Shown here in pieces: positions 27,278 through 36,627 of a stretch of 64,000 nucleotides of DNA. The stretch is from UBA6163 sp031411655 (GTDB lineage Bacteria; Planctomycetota; Planctomycetia; Pirellulales; Pirellulaceae). The position numbers were made by a program, and so were the translations under genes. The notes beneath the pieces were generated by a model, which saw only the letters and a list, made by a program, of their open reading frames with translations, was not told the origin of the DNA and ran no database searches. Position 1 is the stretch's first letter; every line of letters begins with the position of its first letter. The stretch covers positions 1 to 64,000 of the forward strand of contig JANOBM010000096.1 of the NCBI GenBank assembly GCA_031411655.1. Direction: 5' to 3'.

Positions 27278-27733
27278 ATGAATCACCAAGCGATTATCGA
27301 TCAGTTGAACGAAATTCTCAAACACGAGTGGACCGGTGTAGCGCAGTATTCGCAAGCAGGCTTTATCGTTGAGGGTATTTGGCGCGAAGTTTACGCGGAA
27401 AAGTTTTTAGAAGATGCGTCGGAATCATTCGGGCATGCGAAACTCGTCGGAGACAAAATCGTTGCTCTTGGCGGTGTGCCGGTCGTGCTCCGAAACGAGG
27501 TGAAGCAATCGCGTGACCTTCGCGAGATTCTCGAATTTAGTCTTGCGTTTGAAGCAAAGGCTGTCCAGATGTACGACCAAGCAATCGACCTTGCTGAAGG
27601 CAATCGTGCGTTGGTGATCTTCTTGGAAGACATCCTCAAGGATGAGCAACAAGGTGTGGATGAGTACACCAAGTTGCTACGCGATACGCCTTCTTCTCAA
27701 GCTGATTTGAATACTGCAAAACGTATCGGTTAG
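27278..27733 (+). CDS. Bacterioferritin-like ferritin-fold protein
   Basis: ATG 27278 has GAAGGA ten bases upstream; 151 residues. The four-helix-bundle pattern fits bacterioferritin: Glu17 in HEWTGVAQY, Glu49 with His53, Glu92 and Glu123. Position 126, where a His closes the Glu-x-x-His of helix four in Bfr, is Gly (KDEQQGVDEY), and the helix-two motif is ExxxH rather than ExxH. The di-iron site may thus be altered. It probably stores or detoxifies iron in the cytoplasm, perhaps as a 24-mer or a simpler oligomer. A strong terminator follows it. There is no bacterioferritin-associated ferredoxin nearby. Confidence 0.8.
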   Translation: MNHQAIIDQLNEILKHEWTGVAQYSQAGFIVEGIWREVYAEKFLEDASESFGHAKLVGDKIVALGGVPVVLRNEVKQSRDLREILEFSLAFEAKAVQMYDQAIDLAEGNRALVIFLEDILKDEQQGVDEYTKLLRDTPSSQADLNTAKRIG

Positions 27734-27761
27734 ACCGGCCCCCCTCGACGGACGATCACTG

Positions 27762-27792
27762 AAACGGCATGTACTTGCGACATGCCGTTTTT
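27762..27792 (+). terminator. Rho-independent terminator after the ferritin-like gene
   Basis: AAACGGCATGT at 27762-27772 pairs perfectly with ACATGCCGTTT at 27780-27790 (11 bp, 7-nt loop), and a five-T run reaches 27792. It lies 29 bp after the ferritin-like stop. The next gene, ending at 27954, is convergent. Confidence 0.9.
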
Positions 27793-27953
27793 CGTTGAGG
27801 CCCATCTCTGTCTACGTCAAAGCGAAAACCTTGATACTGCATGGTGACATGATTTTCCGCCGACAAGCATTGCAAGAATCCTTCTTGCGGAGATCACAGC
27901 GGAACGACGTTAGTGCAAGAGCTGATCGGCGATCAGGCCAATCCTTCTCGCAC

Positions 27954-29039
27954 TCAGGTTTCGGCGGTCGGTTTCTTTTTGAGCGTGGGCAACTCGGCAC
28001 GTCGGAGATCAACGGGAGAAATCGCAAGGTCTTCGATTTCCTGCTGGTTGGCATCTTTGCGTAGCAACAAGTAAATTGCACCGACCTCTGCGGTGGCCGC
28101 GGTCATCGTCACCGCCATCGTTAGACTTGCAAAAATTTTGGAGAGTATCCATGGCAACTGTTCACCACCGGACGACATGAGGTAAATGAACGAACATAGC
28201 ATTGCACCGGTGTAGGCGACGCATTGCGTGACCCACCCGACCAGCCCGACCAGGAGGCCGGCGAGTAAAAGGTATAGCGATAATTGCACGGGTCTTCGGT
28301 ACAAGTATTCGTAGCCTCGCGAGAGAGCATCAAATGAATCTTTTCGTTTTTCGATCGAAGCGGCAGCGAGGCCAAGAGGGGAGGCGATTACCACACCGGC
28401 TCCGATTAACCCTATCAAAATCGTGATCGGTGCGGCGAAAATCGCCAATGATTCGGACAATGCATTGCCCACGACCGGAAGGCGATCGATCGCGCCAATC
28501 GCTGCGATGGCAATCGAAAGTCCACCGATGCAAAGCCAGGGCAAGGCGACAACCAGCAGTAACGTCGTCGATCGGGAAAATACAAAGCGACAGGCATCGG
28601 CCATCGGTTCAGCATCCCGCGATGCGGCATAGAGGGCCCCGGCGCGAATGGTCAACGATGAAACGCCAATGAGCATGACCGCGAAAAGCAACACACATGG
28701 CATCACCAACCATTGTGCAGGTCTCGATGGGCTTTCGATGGCAGGTTTGCGTTGGTCATTGATGGGTAAGAGGGCCTCGCGATGCAAACCTCCATCCGTC
28801 ACGTACTGCCACGGCTCAAATACTTCCCACGGTGGTGATGGAGCCTGCAGGGAACGGGATGGGGGAGTGACCAGCCCAAAACCCACCATCACGACAAGCA
28901 GCCACATCGCCACATAAATAGGTGCCCCAGCAACCCGTAGCGCATCGATCATCACGAGTGGCGGGAATGCGTCGCGCCAGGAACGAACCCGCTGTAGCAG
29001 GCCGCTCTCCAGTTCATGGCCAGAAAATTGTTCGCTCAT
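27954..29039 (-). CDS. Multi-span membrane protein, unknown
   Basis: The 361-residue protein has six or seven hydrophobic helices, at about residues 40-58, 110-130, 155-178, 195-222, 250-275 and 300-325. An extracytoplasmic loop (about 60-105, Pro/Trp-rich) lies after the first helix. The charged C-terminus (LRRAELPTLKKKP) is likely cytoplasmic. I do not recognise a family motif. It lies 57 bp downstream of the Ycf48-like gene on the same strand and could be the last member of a crcB / Ycf48-like / membrane-protein run. Confidence 0.65.
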   Translation of the reverse strand: MSEQFSGHELESGLLQRVRSWRDAFPPLVMIDALRVAGAPIYVAMWLLVVMVGFGLVTPPSRSLQAPSPPWEVFEPWQYVTDGGLHREALLPINDQRKPAIESPSRPAQWLVMPCVLLFAVMLIGVSSLTIRAGALYAASRDAEPMADACRFVFSRSTTLLLVVALPWLCIGGLSIAIAAIGAIDRLPVVGNALSESLAIFAAPITILIGLIGAGVVIASPLGLAAASIEKRKDSFDALSRGYEYLYRRPVQLSLYLLLAGLLVGLVGWVTQCVAYTGAMLCSFIYLMSSGGEQLPWILSKIFASLTMAVTMTAATAEVGAIYLLLRKDANQQEIEDLAISPVDLRRAELPTLKKKPTAET

Positions 29040-29096
29040 CTTCAGGATGGTAACATTCGAAACATAACACTGAAACCGACCATCCCATTGCCCCGG

Positions 29097-32000
29097 TTAT
29101 TCGAATCGCACTGGAAACCATTCTGTCGGCACGGGAAGCGACAGTCCTCGATTCGCCGGCCCTCCGGTTAGTCGATCGACAGACACGTTCCAACTGGTCT
29201 GGCTGAGACGCCCATCGATGACAAGGTCGGAGATCCGGATTGCGATTTCCGCCTTGATTTTCTCGTCTTTTTGAGTGATTGAGATAAACCATTTCGGATC
29301 AAAGGCGGCAAACCCGTCGCAAGTATCTCGCGTGTTGCCGTTGGCATCGAATTCGAATTCATAGGCGGTCATTAGGTCGCGATCAACATCCAATCGGATC
29401 CGATATCGACTCACTTCATCCAGCGGTGTGTCCCGCTGGCGTATGGGCGCTTCATAGGCGGCCCCGGCGAAAGGGGTGGCTTCCACCGCGAGATAGATAA
29501 ATTGACGGTCGTGAGCGAGGCGTAATGATTCTCCGTCTTGCCCCCACTGCCATGCACGTTCTTTTTGCCACCACGACTCATCAAAAACCCCGTCGAGATG
29601 TGGTTGTGAGGAAGCAAAACCAGCTTGTAAAACGGGAGTCGCGAGCGAAGGCGAAGCCAGCAATCCCCACGTTCCGGCAGAGGGTACGGCCGATAGGCGA
29701 CGCAAGTTAGTCGACGCCTTCGTCGTATTCTCGATTAAGGCGGCTGAATTACTTGATGACGGCCCAGCGAGCATGTTTTTTTGTTCCTCGGCTTGTTGGA
29801 CTAGCAACACCGCCGGGTGAAACTCCCATCGCAGATCGACCGAAGCCGGATTGATGGAACCACTTGCCATGGACCGACCCGAATCCCCGCCAGCTAATCG
29901 AACGATCGGCGAAGTCGCTTGGTCGTCACGGAAGTAGCCTCCCGCGAGTCGATTACCTGGTTCCTGATTCAATTCCTGATTCAGTGGGTTTGACGTTTCA
30001 AACGGAGATAATTGCACAGCAAACTGATTCGCGGCAACCTGGGAGACCCCAGGTTCGACCGGTTGGCGCGGATGGAACCTAGCGGGTTTTAGCGTGCCAA
30101 ACGTTTGATTCCATTCGGTACTATTGTCAATCGAACGGATTCGCAGTCCAGCCATTTGACGCAACGGCGATTGAGATCCGTCTCCTTCATTGTCTGGTTC
30201 ATGAAGTATCTCCATCGCTAGGAGATAGAGGTCGGTTCGGCCTTGCTTAGCGGCCAAGGGTATGAGCCTTGCAAACATTCTTTCGCGATCCTTGCCAACC
30301 ATTCGTGGTAGTACCGACGAGAGTTGACTTCGGAATTCTTCCGGATGAACGGTTCCGGTCACTAGGGAGTCAAGCCAGTTCTGTTCGGACGTGCGGGCTT
30401 GTAGGACTTGGATTTGACGACGGCTAAGTTCACGGGCTGCGTTCCACAGGTACGCCGCTTTCGTTGGTACGTTTCCAACCAATCCGTTTGCCGAGTAACT
30501 TCCACTGGACTGGTCATATCGATTGGTGAGCATGATCTTATCGGCTGGTAACTGTCCTGGTTTGAGTCGAGCGATCGCTTCGAACCAAACATCGCTCGCC
30601 AACATGCCCGTTGCCGGAATCGCTGCACCGGTGTGAACCGTCTGCGCGCCGCGCGGGCCGAATTCGATGATCCTCTGAACGCCGTGTTCGATCGCCGCGA
30701 CTGTCCACGCCGACCGCCGCTCCATAGGCAGCGATTGATCCAGTAGCAGAACCAGTGGGGATGATGCCTGGATAAGGTCAGTTGGACTGGTCGATTGGGA
30801 ATCGGTACTGTGGACCATGCACGAACCTAGCAGTGCACCGGCATCGCGGACTTGCTCTCTTGTTGCGATCGAAAACGCACTCGAAGGGGAATCGACGACG
30901 ATCGAAACCCTTCGGTTGTATTGAAAAGACTCGCCCGCAAGCAGAGTCCATGGAATGGAGTTGGCGTGTTGACTGACGGTCATCAATGCGGGCAATCGTC
31001 CTTCGCCCCGGAGCAACCTCCACGTCTTGCCACCATCGCGCGTCGATAGGATGGAGCCGAAATCGCCAACCGCCCAGCCGCGATCTGCATCCAAACGAAA
31101 TAGACTCCTAAGCGACGGAGTTGTAGGAATAACGACGCTCGGACCAGCCAAGTCTCCCTTGATCACGGAGATGGTTCGAGACCCATCGGTCGTCGCCCAA
31201 ATTACATTTCCCCAAATCGCAACCGATGCTTGTTCACCGTCGCGCACGGTAAACGGGAATTCGGTTGTAATGTTTTCCACATGGTCCGTAGCCTTTGGCT
31301 GGGGCATAGGAGGTTGTGTTTCGGTGCGTCGGACAGCGCGCCAAGTATTGCCATGATCGCTTGAAACGATGGTTCCTCCTGCCCCGGTCAGGAGCAATTG
31401 GCCGTCGCTTCCTCCGACCGCCTTCCATTGGCTTCCGACGGGAAAAATCGGTTGCGGATTGGCGTCGAGCCGAAAGCGAACCACTTCTCCCTTCTCGCTG
31501 AGAACGAGGTAGTCGTCGGTCGTTCCCGCAATGCCAACCATGGCTCCAGTCATTTCCGAGGTCTGGGGAGTCCAACTCGAACCGCCATCATCGGACAAGA
31601 AAACCGATGTCAAATGAACCGGTGACCAGTCTCCGACAGCGACGCATTTTCCGCCGGGACCGATAAGCATTTTCCTTAATCGAGGCAGGTCATGCCCGCT
31701 TACCGACTTCCAATGATTGCCCCCGTCCTCGGTCACAAGCACTTCACCGATGCTGAGCTGAGTGTAGGGCTGGTACTCGCCGCCGATAGCAAGTCCGCGC
31801 TGGCTATTGAACATCGCAACGTCGGCCAGCCCGATGTGGGAGTCTGATGATTGTCGCTTCCACGAGTTGCCGCCGTCCTCGGTGTGAAGGACAACACCTC
31901 GTTCGCCGACCGCCCACCCACGATCGGCATCGATAAAGGTCAGGCCTAATAGGTTGGCTTCGCTTTCATCCGACAAAGAACCCACCGACGCATCGCAAAA

Positions 32001-32099
32001 AGTTGTCCACCCGCCTGTTACCACAAAGGTGGCAATCAAAAGAATACTGCGAAGTCCGAACCGTTTAGCGTTTCCAGTCGAGGCCCCCGATTGACTCAT
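29097..32099 (-). CDS. Secreted Ycf48/BNR-repeat protein with C-terminal CBM9-like domain
   Basis: The 1000-residue protein has a signal peptide (LRSILLIATFVVTGGWTTF). The N-terminal 370 residues form a beta-propeller with repeats of the type DRGWAVGERGVVLHTEDGG and RGWAVGDFGSILSTRDGG, the pattern of Ycf48 / photosystem II assembly factor-like and BNR proteins. The middle (about 400-800) has no recognised domain. The C-terminal 170 residues (PHLDGVFDESWWQ, YRIRLDVDRDLMTAYEFEFD) resemble carbohydrate-binding module family 9. There is no photosynthesis here, so it is an envelope assembly or binding protein of unknown target. The start overlaps the CrcB stop by ATGA. Confidence 0.75.
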   Translation of the reverse strand: MSQSGASTGNAKRFGLRSILLIATFVVTGGWTTFCDASVGSLSDESEANLLGLTFIDADRGWAVGERGVVLHTEDGGNSWKRQSSDSHIGLADVAMFNSQRGLAIGGEYQPYTQLSIGEVLVTEDGGNHWKSVSGHDLPRLRKMLIGPGGKCVAVGDWSPVHLTSVFLSDDGGSSWTPQTSEMTGAMVGIAGTTDDYLVLSEKGEVVRFRLDANPQPIFPVGSQWKAVGGSDGQLLLTGAGGTIVSSDHGNTWRAVRRTETQPPMPQPKATDHVENITTEFPFTVRDGEQASVAIWGNVIWATTDGSRTISVIKGDLAGPSVVIPTTPSLRSLFRLDADRGWAVGDFGSILSTRDGGKTWRLLRGEGRLPALMTVSQHANSIPWTLLAGESFQYNRRVSIVVDSPSSAFSIATREQVRDAGALLGSCMVHSTDSQSTSPTDLIQASSPLVLLLDQSLPMERRSAWTVAAIEHGVQRIIEFGPRGAQTVHTGAAIPATGMLASDVWFEAIARLKPGQLPADKIMLTNRYDQSSGSYSANGLVGNVPTKAAYLWNAARELSRRQIQVLQARTSEQNWLDSLVTGTVHPEEFRSQLSSVLPRMVGKDRERMFARLIPLAAKQGRTDLYLLAMEILHEPDNEGDGSQSPLRQMAGLRIRSIDNSTEWNQTFGTLKPARFHPRQPVEPGVSQVAANQFAVQLSPFETSNPLNQELNQEPGNRLAGGYFRDDQATSPIVRLAGGDSGRSMASGSINPASVDLRWEFHPAVLLVQQAEEQKNMLAGPSSSNSAALIENTTKASTNLRRLSAVPSAGTWGLLASPSLATPVLQAGFASSQPHLDGVFDESWWQKERAWQWGQDGESLRLAHDRQFIYLAVEATPFAGAAYEAPIRQRDTPLDEVSRYRIRLDVDRDLMTAYEFEFDANGNTRDTCDGFAAFDPKWFISITQKDEKIKAEIAIRISDLVIDGRLSQTSWNVSVDRLTGGPANRGLSLPVPTEWFPVRFE

Positions 32100-32524
32100 T
32101 GCGATACCTCATGCGATCCAAAGAATCGACTCGCGACGGCGACGTCTCCTGCGACTAACGCCATTCCAGCCCAAACCGCGATCAGTCCTGACCCGACTGA
32201 AAACGCGAGATAGAGCAAGGTCCAGGAGTATTTGCCTCCCCCGGAAAGCATGATCGCCTCCAAGGCGAACGTCGAAAATGTCGTGAGCCCCCCCAGTAGT
32301 CCGACGCGGATACCCGTTGCGACTTGAGGAGACATCCATTGGTTGTGGATTAGCACGACGGAAACGAGCATTCCGATTGCGAAACAGCCGATCAGATTGG
32401 CCGCCAGCGTTCCTGGGATCGTCGTGCCGCCCCATCGAAGCGATGCCATCGCAAGCAGATGCCGGAGAACCGATCCGACAGCACCGCCGCCTGCCACGAA
32501 TAGAATGTCAGGAAATGTCATCAT
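32096..32524 (-). CDS. crcB: Fluoride ion channel/exporter CrcB
   Basis: From ATG 32524 the protein is 142 residues, with four membrane helices. GGGAVGSVLRHL at the N-terminus, the AANLIGCFAIG segment and GLLGGLTTFSTFALE with the TFSTF phenylalanine box are all hallmarks of the Fluc/CrcB fluoride channel. It works as a dual-topology dimer in the inner membrane and expels fluoride. AAGGA lies nine bases before the ATG. I looked for a fluoride riboswitch in the 235 bp upstream and did not find the consensus. Its stop overlaps the start of the Ycf48-like gene, so the two are translationally coupled. Confidence 0.93.
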   Translation of the reverse strand: MMTFPDILFVAGGGAVGSVLRHLLAMASLRWGGTTIPGTLAANLIGCFAIGMLVSVVLIHNQWMSPQVATGIRVGLLGGLTTFSTFALEAIMLSGGGKYSWTLLYLAFSVGSGLIAVWAGMALVAGDVAVASRFFGSHEVSQ

Positions 32525-32759
32525 GCCGGCATCCTTGCCGTGAAAACGAAGAAAGGTTGGACGCGAGGGGCACGTTACCACGGCTCATAGCGTCAAATCA
32601 CACGGAAAAACTACCCAGAACCTTGTTTACACGGTTTTTGTCCATTGCTTAACTGGTACCACGCTTTTAGATTCGGTGTTTCGTCGGTTTGAGTAAACGT
32701 CAGTTTTACCTCAAGACCCGAAAAATACCGCGTTTCACTCGATTTTAATACTGAACAAA

Positions 32760-34535
32760 ATGAGCATGAGCCCCGCTGCGACGAAAACGACCCTGATGAC
32801 CGGATCCGATATTGTGATCAAATCGTTGGTCGATCACGGTGTAGAAGTCATTTTCGCCTATCCTGGCGGTTGCAGCATGCCGCTACATCAATCGCTCACC
32901 AAGTACGGCGAGTCGATCCGCACCATTCTTCCTCGCCACGAACAGGGTGGTGCGTTTGCCGCCCAGGGGTACGCGCGGAGTACCGGTAAAGTGGGTGTTG
33001 CGATGGCAACAAGCGGTCCCGGGGCGACGAATCTTGTGACGGCCATCGCAGACGCGAAACTGGACAGTATCCCTTTGGTATGCCTGACGGGCCAAGTGCC
33101 GACCAGCGTGATTGGAACCGATGCGTTTCAAGAAACGCCGATTGTCGAAGTTTGCCGAGGGATCACCAAGCATCACTACCTCGTGACCGATGTCGCGGAT
33201 TTGGCGAGAGTCATGAAGGAGGCTTTCCACATCGCAACAACTGGACGCCCTGGTCCGGTGATCGTTGACTTACCCAAAGACGTCCAGCTCGCCTCGACCG
33301 AGGTTGATTGGGACGTTCCGATGAATCTACCGGGGTACAGGCCGTATGTTGCGGACGTACCGAAGGAGAAACTTCTGCAAGTCGCGGCCGCGATCCGGCG
33401 CGCCAAACGACCGATCGTGTACGCGGGCGGTGGCGTGATGGGCTCGGACGCCTCGAAGGAGCTTCGCGAGTTCCTCCGCATCACCGGAATTCCTTGCACG
33501 ACAACTGTCATGGGACTTGGTCTTGTTCCGACAGATTATCCGGTATCGCTTGATATGCTTGGGATGCACGGCTCGGCCTACGCCAACTACGCCGTGCGAG
33601 ATTGTGATCTCTTGATCGCTCTTGGCGTGCGATTTGACGACCGGGTGACCGGCCAGGTCGAGGCGTTTGCACGCGGCGCGAAGATCATCCATATCGATAT
33701 TGATGCCTCGGAGCTTCATAAGAACAAAGTTGCGCACATCGGTGTTTGCGGCAACGTTCGCCAGGCTCTTGGTGAACTGAACCAGTTTGTTGAAGCTCCC
33801 GAAGACATGGCGGCGTGGGTGAAGCACGTCAAAGAGTTGAAGGCCAAGTATCCATTCACTTACGACGAGTCTTTTGATGGGATCTTACAGCAGCACGCCA
33901 TTCGTACGCTCAGCGAAATGACCGCGGAGATGGACACCTACGTTACTGTCGGCGTGGGGCAGCATCAAATGTGGGCGGCTCAGTTCTTTAAGTTCAACCG
34001 TCCGCGGACCTGGATGAGCAGTAGCGGCCTAGGCACGATGGGTTTCGGATTGCCATCCGCAATGGGAGTCCAAGCGGCTCACCCAAATGCATTGGTCATC
34101 GATATTGATGGTGATGGCAGTTTTCAGATGAACATCCAGGAGCTTGCGACTTGCTATTGCGAAGAACTGCCCGTCAAAGTGCTCCTCCTCAACAACCAAC
34201 ACCTCGGAATGGTTGTCCAGTGGGAAGATCGCTTCATGGAACGCAATCGAGCGCACACCTACCTTGGTCCGATCACGCACGAAGAGGCCAGCGGTCGAAG
34301 CGGGGCCGATCGATTTGCCTATGCTGAACAGCGATACCCCGACTTTGTCGCTATCGCCAAGGGTTATGGCTGTGGAGCCTCGACCGTAAGGCTCAAGTCG
34401 GATCTGAAAGACGCCCTTCGAGAAATGATTTCGTACAAGGGTCCCTATGTTCTCGACGTTCAAGTGCCCTATCAAGAGCACGTCTTGCCGATGATTCCGG
34501 GCGGTAAAACCGTCGATGACATGATTCTGAAGTAG
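32760..34535 (+). CDS. ilvB: Acetolactate synthase large subunit
   Basis: The 591-residue protein has the usual three-domain layout. The N-terminal thiamine-diphosphate domain contains the catalytic Glu in LPRHEQGGAFAAQGYAR and the ATSGPGATNLVTAIADA motif. A central FAD-type domain (about 200-340) is followed by the C-terminal TPP-binding GDGSFQMNIQELATCY and VLLLNNQHLGMV. It condenses two pyruvates to 2-acetolactate, or pyruvate with 2-oxobutyrate, at the start of branched-chain amino acid synthesis. The small regulatory subunit IlvN is not adjacent. It is divergent from crcB; no clear leader peptide or ribosome site was seen. Confidence 0.95.
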   Translation: MSMSPAATKTTLMTGSDIVIKSLVDHGVEVIFAYPGGCSMPLHQSLTKYGESIRTILPRHEQGGAFAAQGYARSTGKVGVAMATSGPGATNLVTAIADAKLDSIPLVCLTGQVPTSVIGTDAFQETPIVEVCRGITKHHYLVTDVADLARVMKEAFHIATTGRPGPVIVDLPKDVQLASTEVDWDVPMNLPGYRPYVADVPKEKLLQVAAAIRRAKRPIVYAGGGVMGSDASKELREFLRITGIPCTTTVMGLGLVPTDYPVSLDMLGMHGSAYANYAVRDCDLLIALGVRFDDRVTGQVEAFARGAKIIHIDIDASELHKNKVAHIGVCGNVRQALGELNQFVEAPEDMAAWVKHVKELKAKYPFTYDESFDGILQQHAIRTLSEMTAEMDTYVTVGVGQHQMWAAQFFKFNRPRTWMSSSGLGTMGFGLPSAMGVQAAHPNALVIDIDGDGSFQMNIQELATCYCEELPVKVLLLNNQHLGMVVQWEDRFMERNRAHTYLGPITHEEASGRSGADRFAYAEQRYPDFVAIAKGYGCGASTVRLKSDLKDALREMISYKGPYVLDVQVPYQEHVLPMIPGGKTVDDMILK

Positions 34536-34577
34536 GCCTAGCCTGCCGACCGCGTGGAATCATCTCCTGTGAAACGG

Positions 34578-34601
34578 TGCGAAAACTTTTTGGTTTTCGC
34601 A
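34578..34601 (+). terminator. Hairpin after ilvB, possible terminator
   Basis: TGCGAAAAC at 34578-34586 pairs with GTTTTCGCA at 34593-34601 around a T-rich 6-nt loop. It lies 43 bp after the ilvB stop. No T-run follows the stem, so termination there may need Rho; the assignment is moderate. Confidence 0.45.
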
Positions 34602-34728
34602 TCGGGTGGAATCTTTATTGAACTGCCGGGGGGATTACAATCCAAGAACAGGCTAGCCAGCAGATTTAATTGGGGCGAAGCCTAAAACCCGACTTTCCCG
34701 CCTAAAGCCACCCGCAGTGCAATAGCCT

Positions 34729-35730
34729 ATGTTCAAGCGAAGCTCGCTCCTTCTGACCGTTTTGTTCCTCGCCATTCAAAGCAGCCCACTGTTGCAAGCT
34801 GAAACCATAGGACGTATCGAGAAGCTCGATCCCGCGCTTGACTCGATTGTTGATGCGAATGCGCCGATTGAAGTCCTTGCCTCCGGGTTCACTTGGTCGG
34901 AGGGCCCGGTTTGGGTCGGCGACCAAGAGAGCGGACATCTGCTGTTCTCGGATATACCTCGTAATAGCATTTATCGCTGGTCGCCGGCAAAGGGCATTGA
35001 GTTGTTCATGTGTCCAAGCGGTTACACCGGAGTGACCTACTATGGACTTGAACCGGGGAGCAACGGTCTCGCACTGGATCGCGAGGGTCGTTTGGTGGCA
35101 TGTGAGCACGGCGACCGACGCGTCTCTGTGCTGACCCACGGAGGCGGCAAACTTACGCTGGTCGACCGGTTTGAGGGCAAGCGTCTCAATAGCCCTAACG
35201 ACCTCTGCTTTGATAAGTCAGGCTCGTTGTATTTTACGGATCCTCCTTACGGCCTTCCGCAGCGTGCAGATGACCCACGTCGGGAACTCGACTTTTGCGG
35301 AGTCTTTCGATTTGATCCGAATGGCCAGTTAACGCTACTCACCAAACAACTTGCAAGGCCTAACGGCATCGGTTTGTCGCCGGACGAAAAGACACTTTAC
35401 GTTGCTCAGAGTGACACCGAGCAGCCTATCTGGATGGCATTTCCAGTCAACGAAGACAAGTCGTTGGGCGAGGGAAGAGAGATCTACAACGCGAAGAAGC
35501 ACATGGAAGAGTTTCCTGGGCTGCCCGATGGCTTGGTCGTGTCTGCCGATGGCATCCTTTTCGGAAGCGGTCCTGGCGGTATCTACGTCTTCCATCCGGA
35601 TGGACGATTGCTGGGACGATTGATCACGGGAGGCAAGACCAGCAATTGCACCTTGGGGCCAGACGGTATATCGCTCTACATCACTGCCGACGACAAACTC
35701 TGTCGAGTCACACTGCTCAAAAAGCCATAA
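34729..35730 (+). CDS. Secreted SMP-30/gluconolactonase-family protein
   Basis: The 333-residue protein has a signal peptide (SLLLTVLFLAIQSSPLLQA). The SMP-30 six-bladed propeller follows, with the metal-ligand motifs FTWSEGPVW (Glu), LNSPNDLCFDKSGSLYFTDPPYG (Asn) and RPNGIGLSPDE (Asn). It should hydrolyse a sugar lactone or similar ester with one divalent metal, outside the cytoplasm. The closest named relatives of this kind are gluconolactonases and lactone hydrolases; the true substrate is unknown. It stands alone between ilvB and a convergent secreted hypothetical. Confidence 0.85.
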   Translation: MFKRSSLLLTVLFLAIQSSPLLQAETIGRIEKLDPALDSIVDANAPIEVLASGFTWSEGPVWVGDQESGHLLFSDIPRNSIYRWSPAKGIELFMCPSGYTGVTYYGLEPGSNGLALDREGRLVACEHGDRRVSVLTHGGGKLTLVDRFEGKRLNSPNDLCFDKSGSLYFTDPPYGLPQRADDPRRELDFCGVFRFDPNGQLTLLTKQLARPNGIGLSPDEKTLYVAQSDTEQPIWMAFPVNEDKSLGEGREIYNAKKHMEEFPGLPDGLVVSADGILFGSGPGGIYVFHPDGRLLGRLITGGKTSNCTLGPDGISLYITADDKLCRVTLLKKP

Positions 35731-35746
35731 GGTTCAAGGCGTTGAA

Positions 35747-36409
35747 TCAAGACTGTGGCTTCTTGAAGAAGTCCTGGTCATTCAGCGGTTGCTGGACGGG
35801 ATAGTCAGGATGATAGCCATCGTACCAAGGTGGGACTGGGTACGGCCCGTTCGGCGTCACAGGGTACGGAGGTGGATAGGGCTGTCCTGGGATTCCGCCT
35901 GCGGGGTAACCGCCTCCGGTGACACCAGTGCCTGGAAAACCAGCACCTGGATACCCAGCGCCTGGATACCCAGTGCCCGGAAAACCACCACCAAATCCCT
36001 GGTTGCCTAGGCCAAGTTGAAGACCCGCGTAGGGTGCGCCCCACTCAGGATAGGGCGCGCTGTACGGGCGGTAGGGGAAAAGCCATTCGCCGTAGGGTCG
36101 GACCGGCGGGCCCCATTGATTGACTCGGTAATAGTTATCTGCAGATTGTCCGAACTGAATCGTGCTACGAAAGTTTGTATAACCCGAAACCATCAGATTG
36201 GATTGGTCGTTCATTGGTGGCGACTGTACCTGAGCGTATTGCTCAACCCGTTCACCGCTTACGGGAGAATGGGTGTAGGTGCTTGGGTGAGTTAACCAGT
36301 CGATTCCTTGCGCGGGTACGTTGCTTGAAACGAGCAGGCATGCCGCGAACCCAATCAGAACTCGCGAAAAGACGGAACTTTGTACAAATGTCGCCCATGT
36401 GTTGTTCAT
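35747..36409 (-). CDS. Secreted Gly/Pro/Tyr-rich repeat protein
   Basis: This 220-residue protein has an N-terminal signal peptide (RVLIGFAACLLVSSNVPAQG). Its C-terminal half is low-complexity Gly/Pro/Tyr, with several repeats of the pattern GYPGAG / GFPGTG (about 143-165). The middle contains an NYYRVNQWGPP segment. It is probably an extracellular or envelope protein with a flexible collagen-like stretch. There is no enzymatic motif. It is convergent with the SMP-30 gene, 16 bp away. Confidence 0.6.
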   Translation of the reverse strand: MNNTWATFVQSSVFSRVLIGFAACLLVSSNVPAQGIDWLTHPSTYTHSPVSGERVEQYAQVQSPPMNDQSNLMVSGYTNFRSTIQFGQSADNYYRVNQWGPPVRPYGEWLFPYRPYSAPYPEWGAPYAGLQLGLGNQGFGGGFPGTGYPGAGYPGAGFPGTGVTGGGYPAGGIPGQPYPPPYPVTPNGPYPVPPWYDGYHPDYPVQQPLNDQDFFKKPQS

Positions 36410-36627
36410 AGAGCCCCAAGATAGTTTGCGATCGTTTCTCGCGTCGGAAATCGCAACTCATTTCTTACCTGATCGCTTTTTGCGCTCGTTACAAGCGTTT
36501 CAATCAGTGAATCCGACCGCATCCGGCCATCGGGTGCCTTTTCGGCTCATGTCCGCTACGCTGAGCAAGGTGCATTCACGTTGACATCCATCGAAATTTC
36601 CTCTTAGCCCATCCGGAGACCTGCAAG

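Noticed and set aside
32525..32759. Fluoride riboswitch upstream of crcB
   Set aside because: Expected from crcB genes elsewhere, but no GGNGATGG core or pseudoknot pairing was found on the minus strand.
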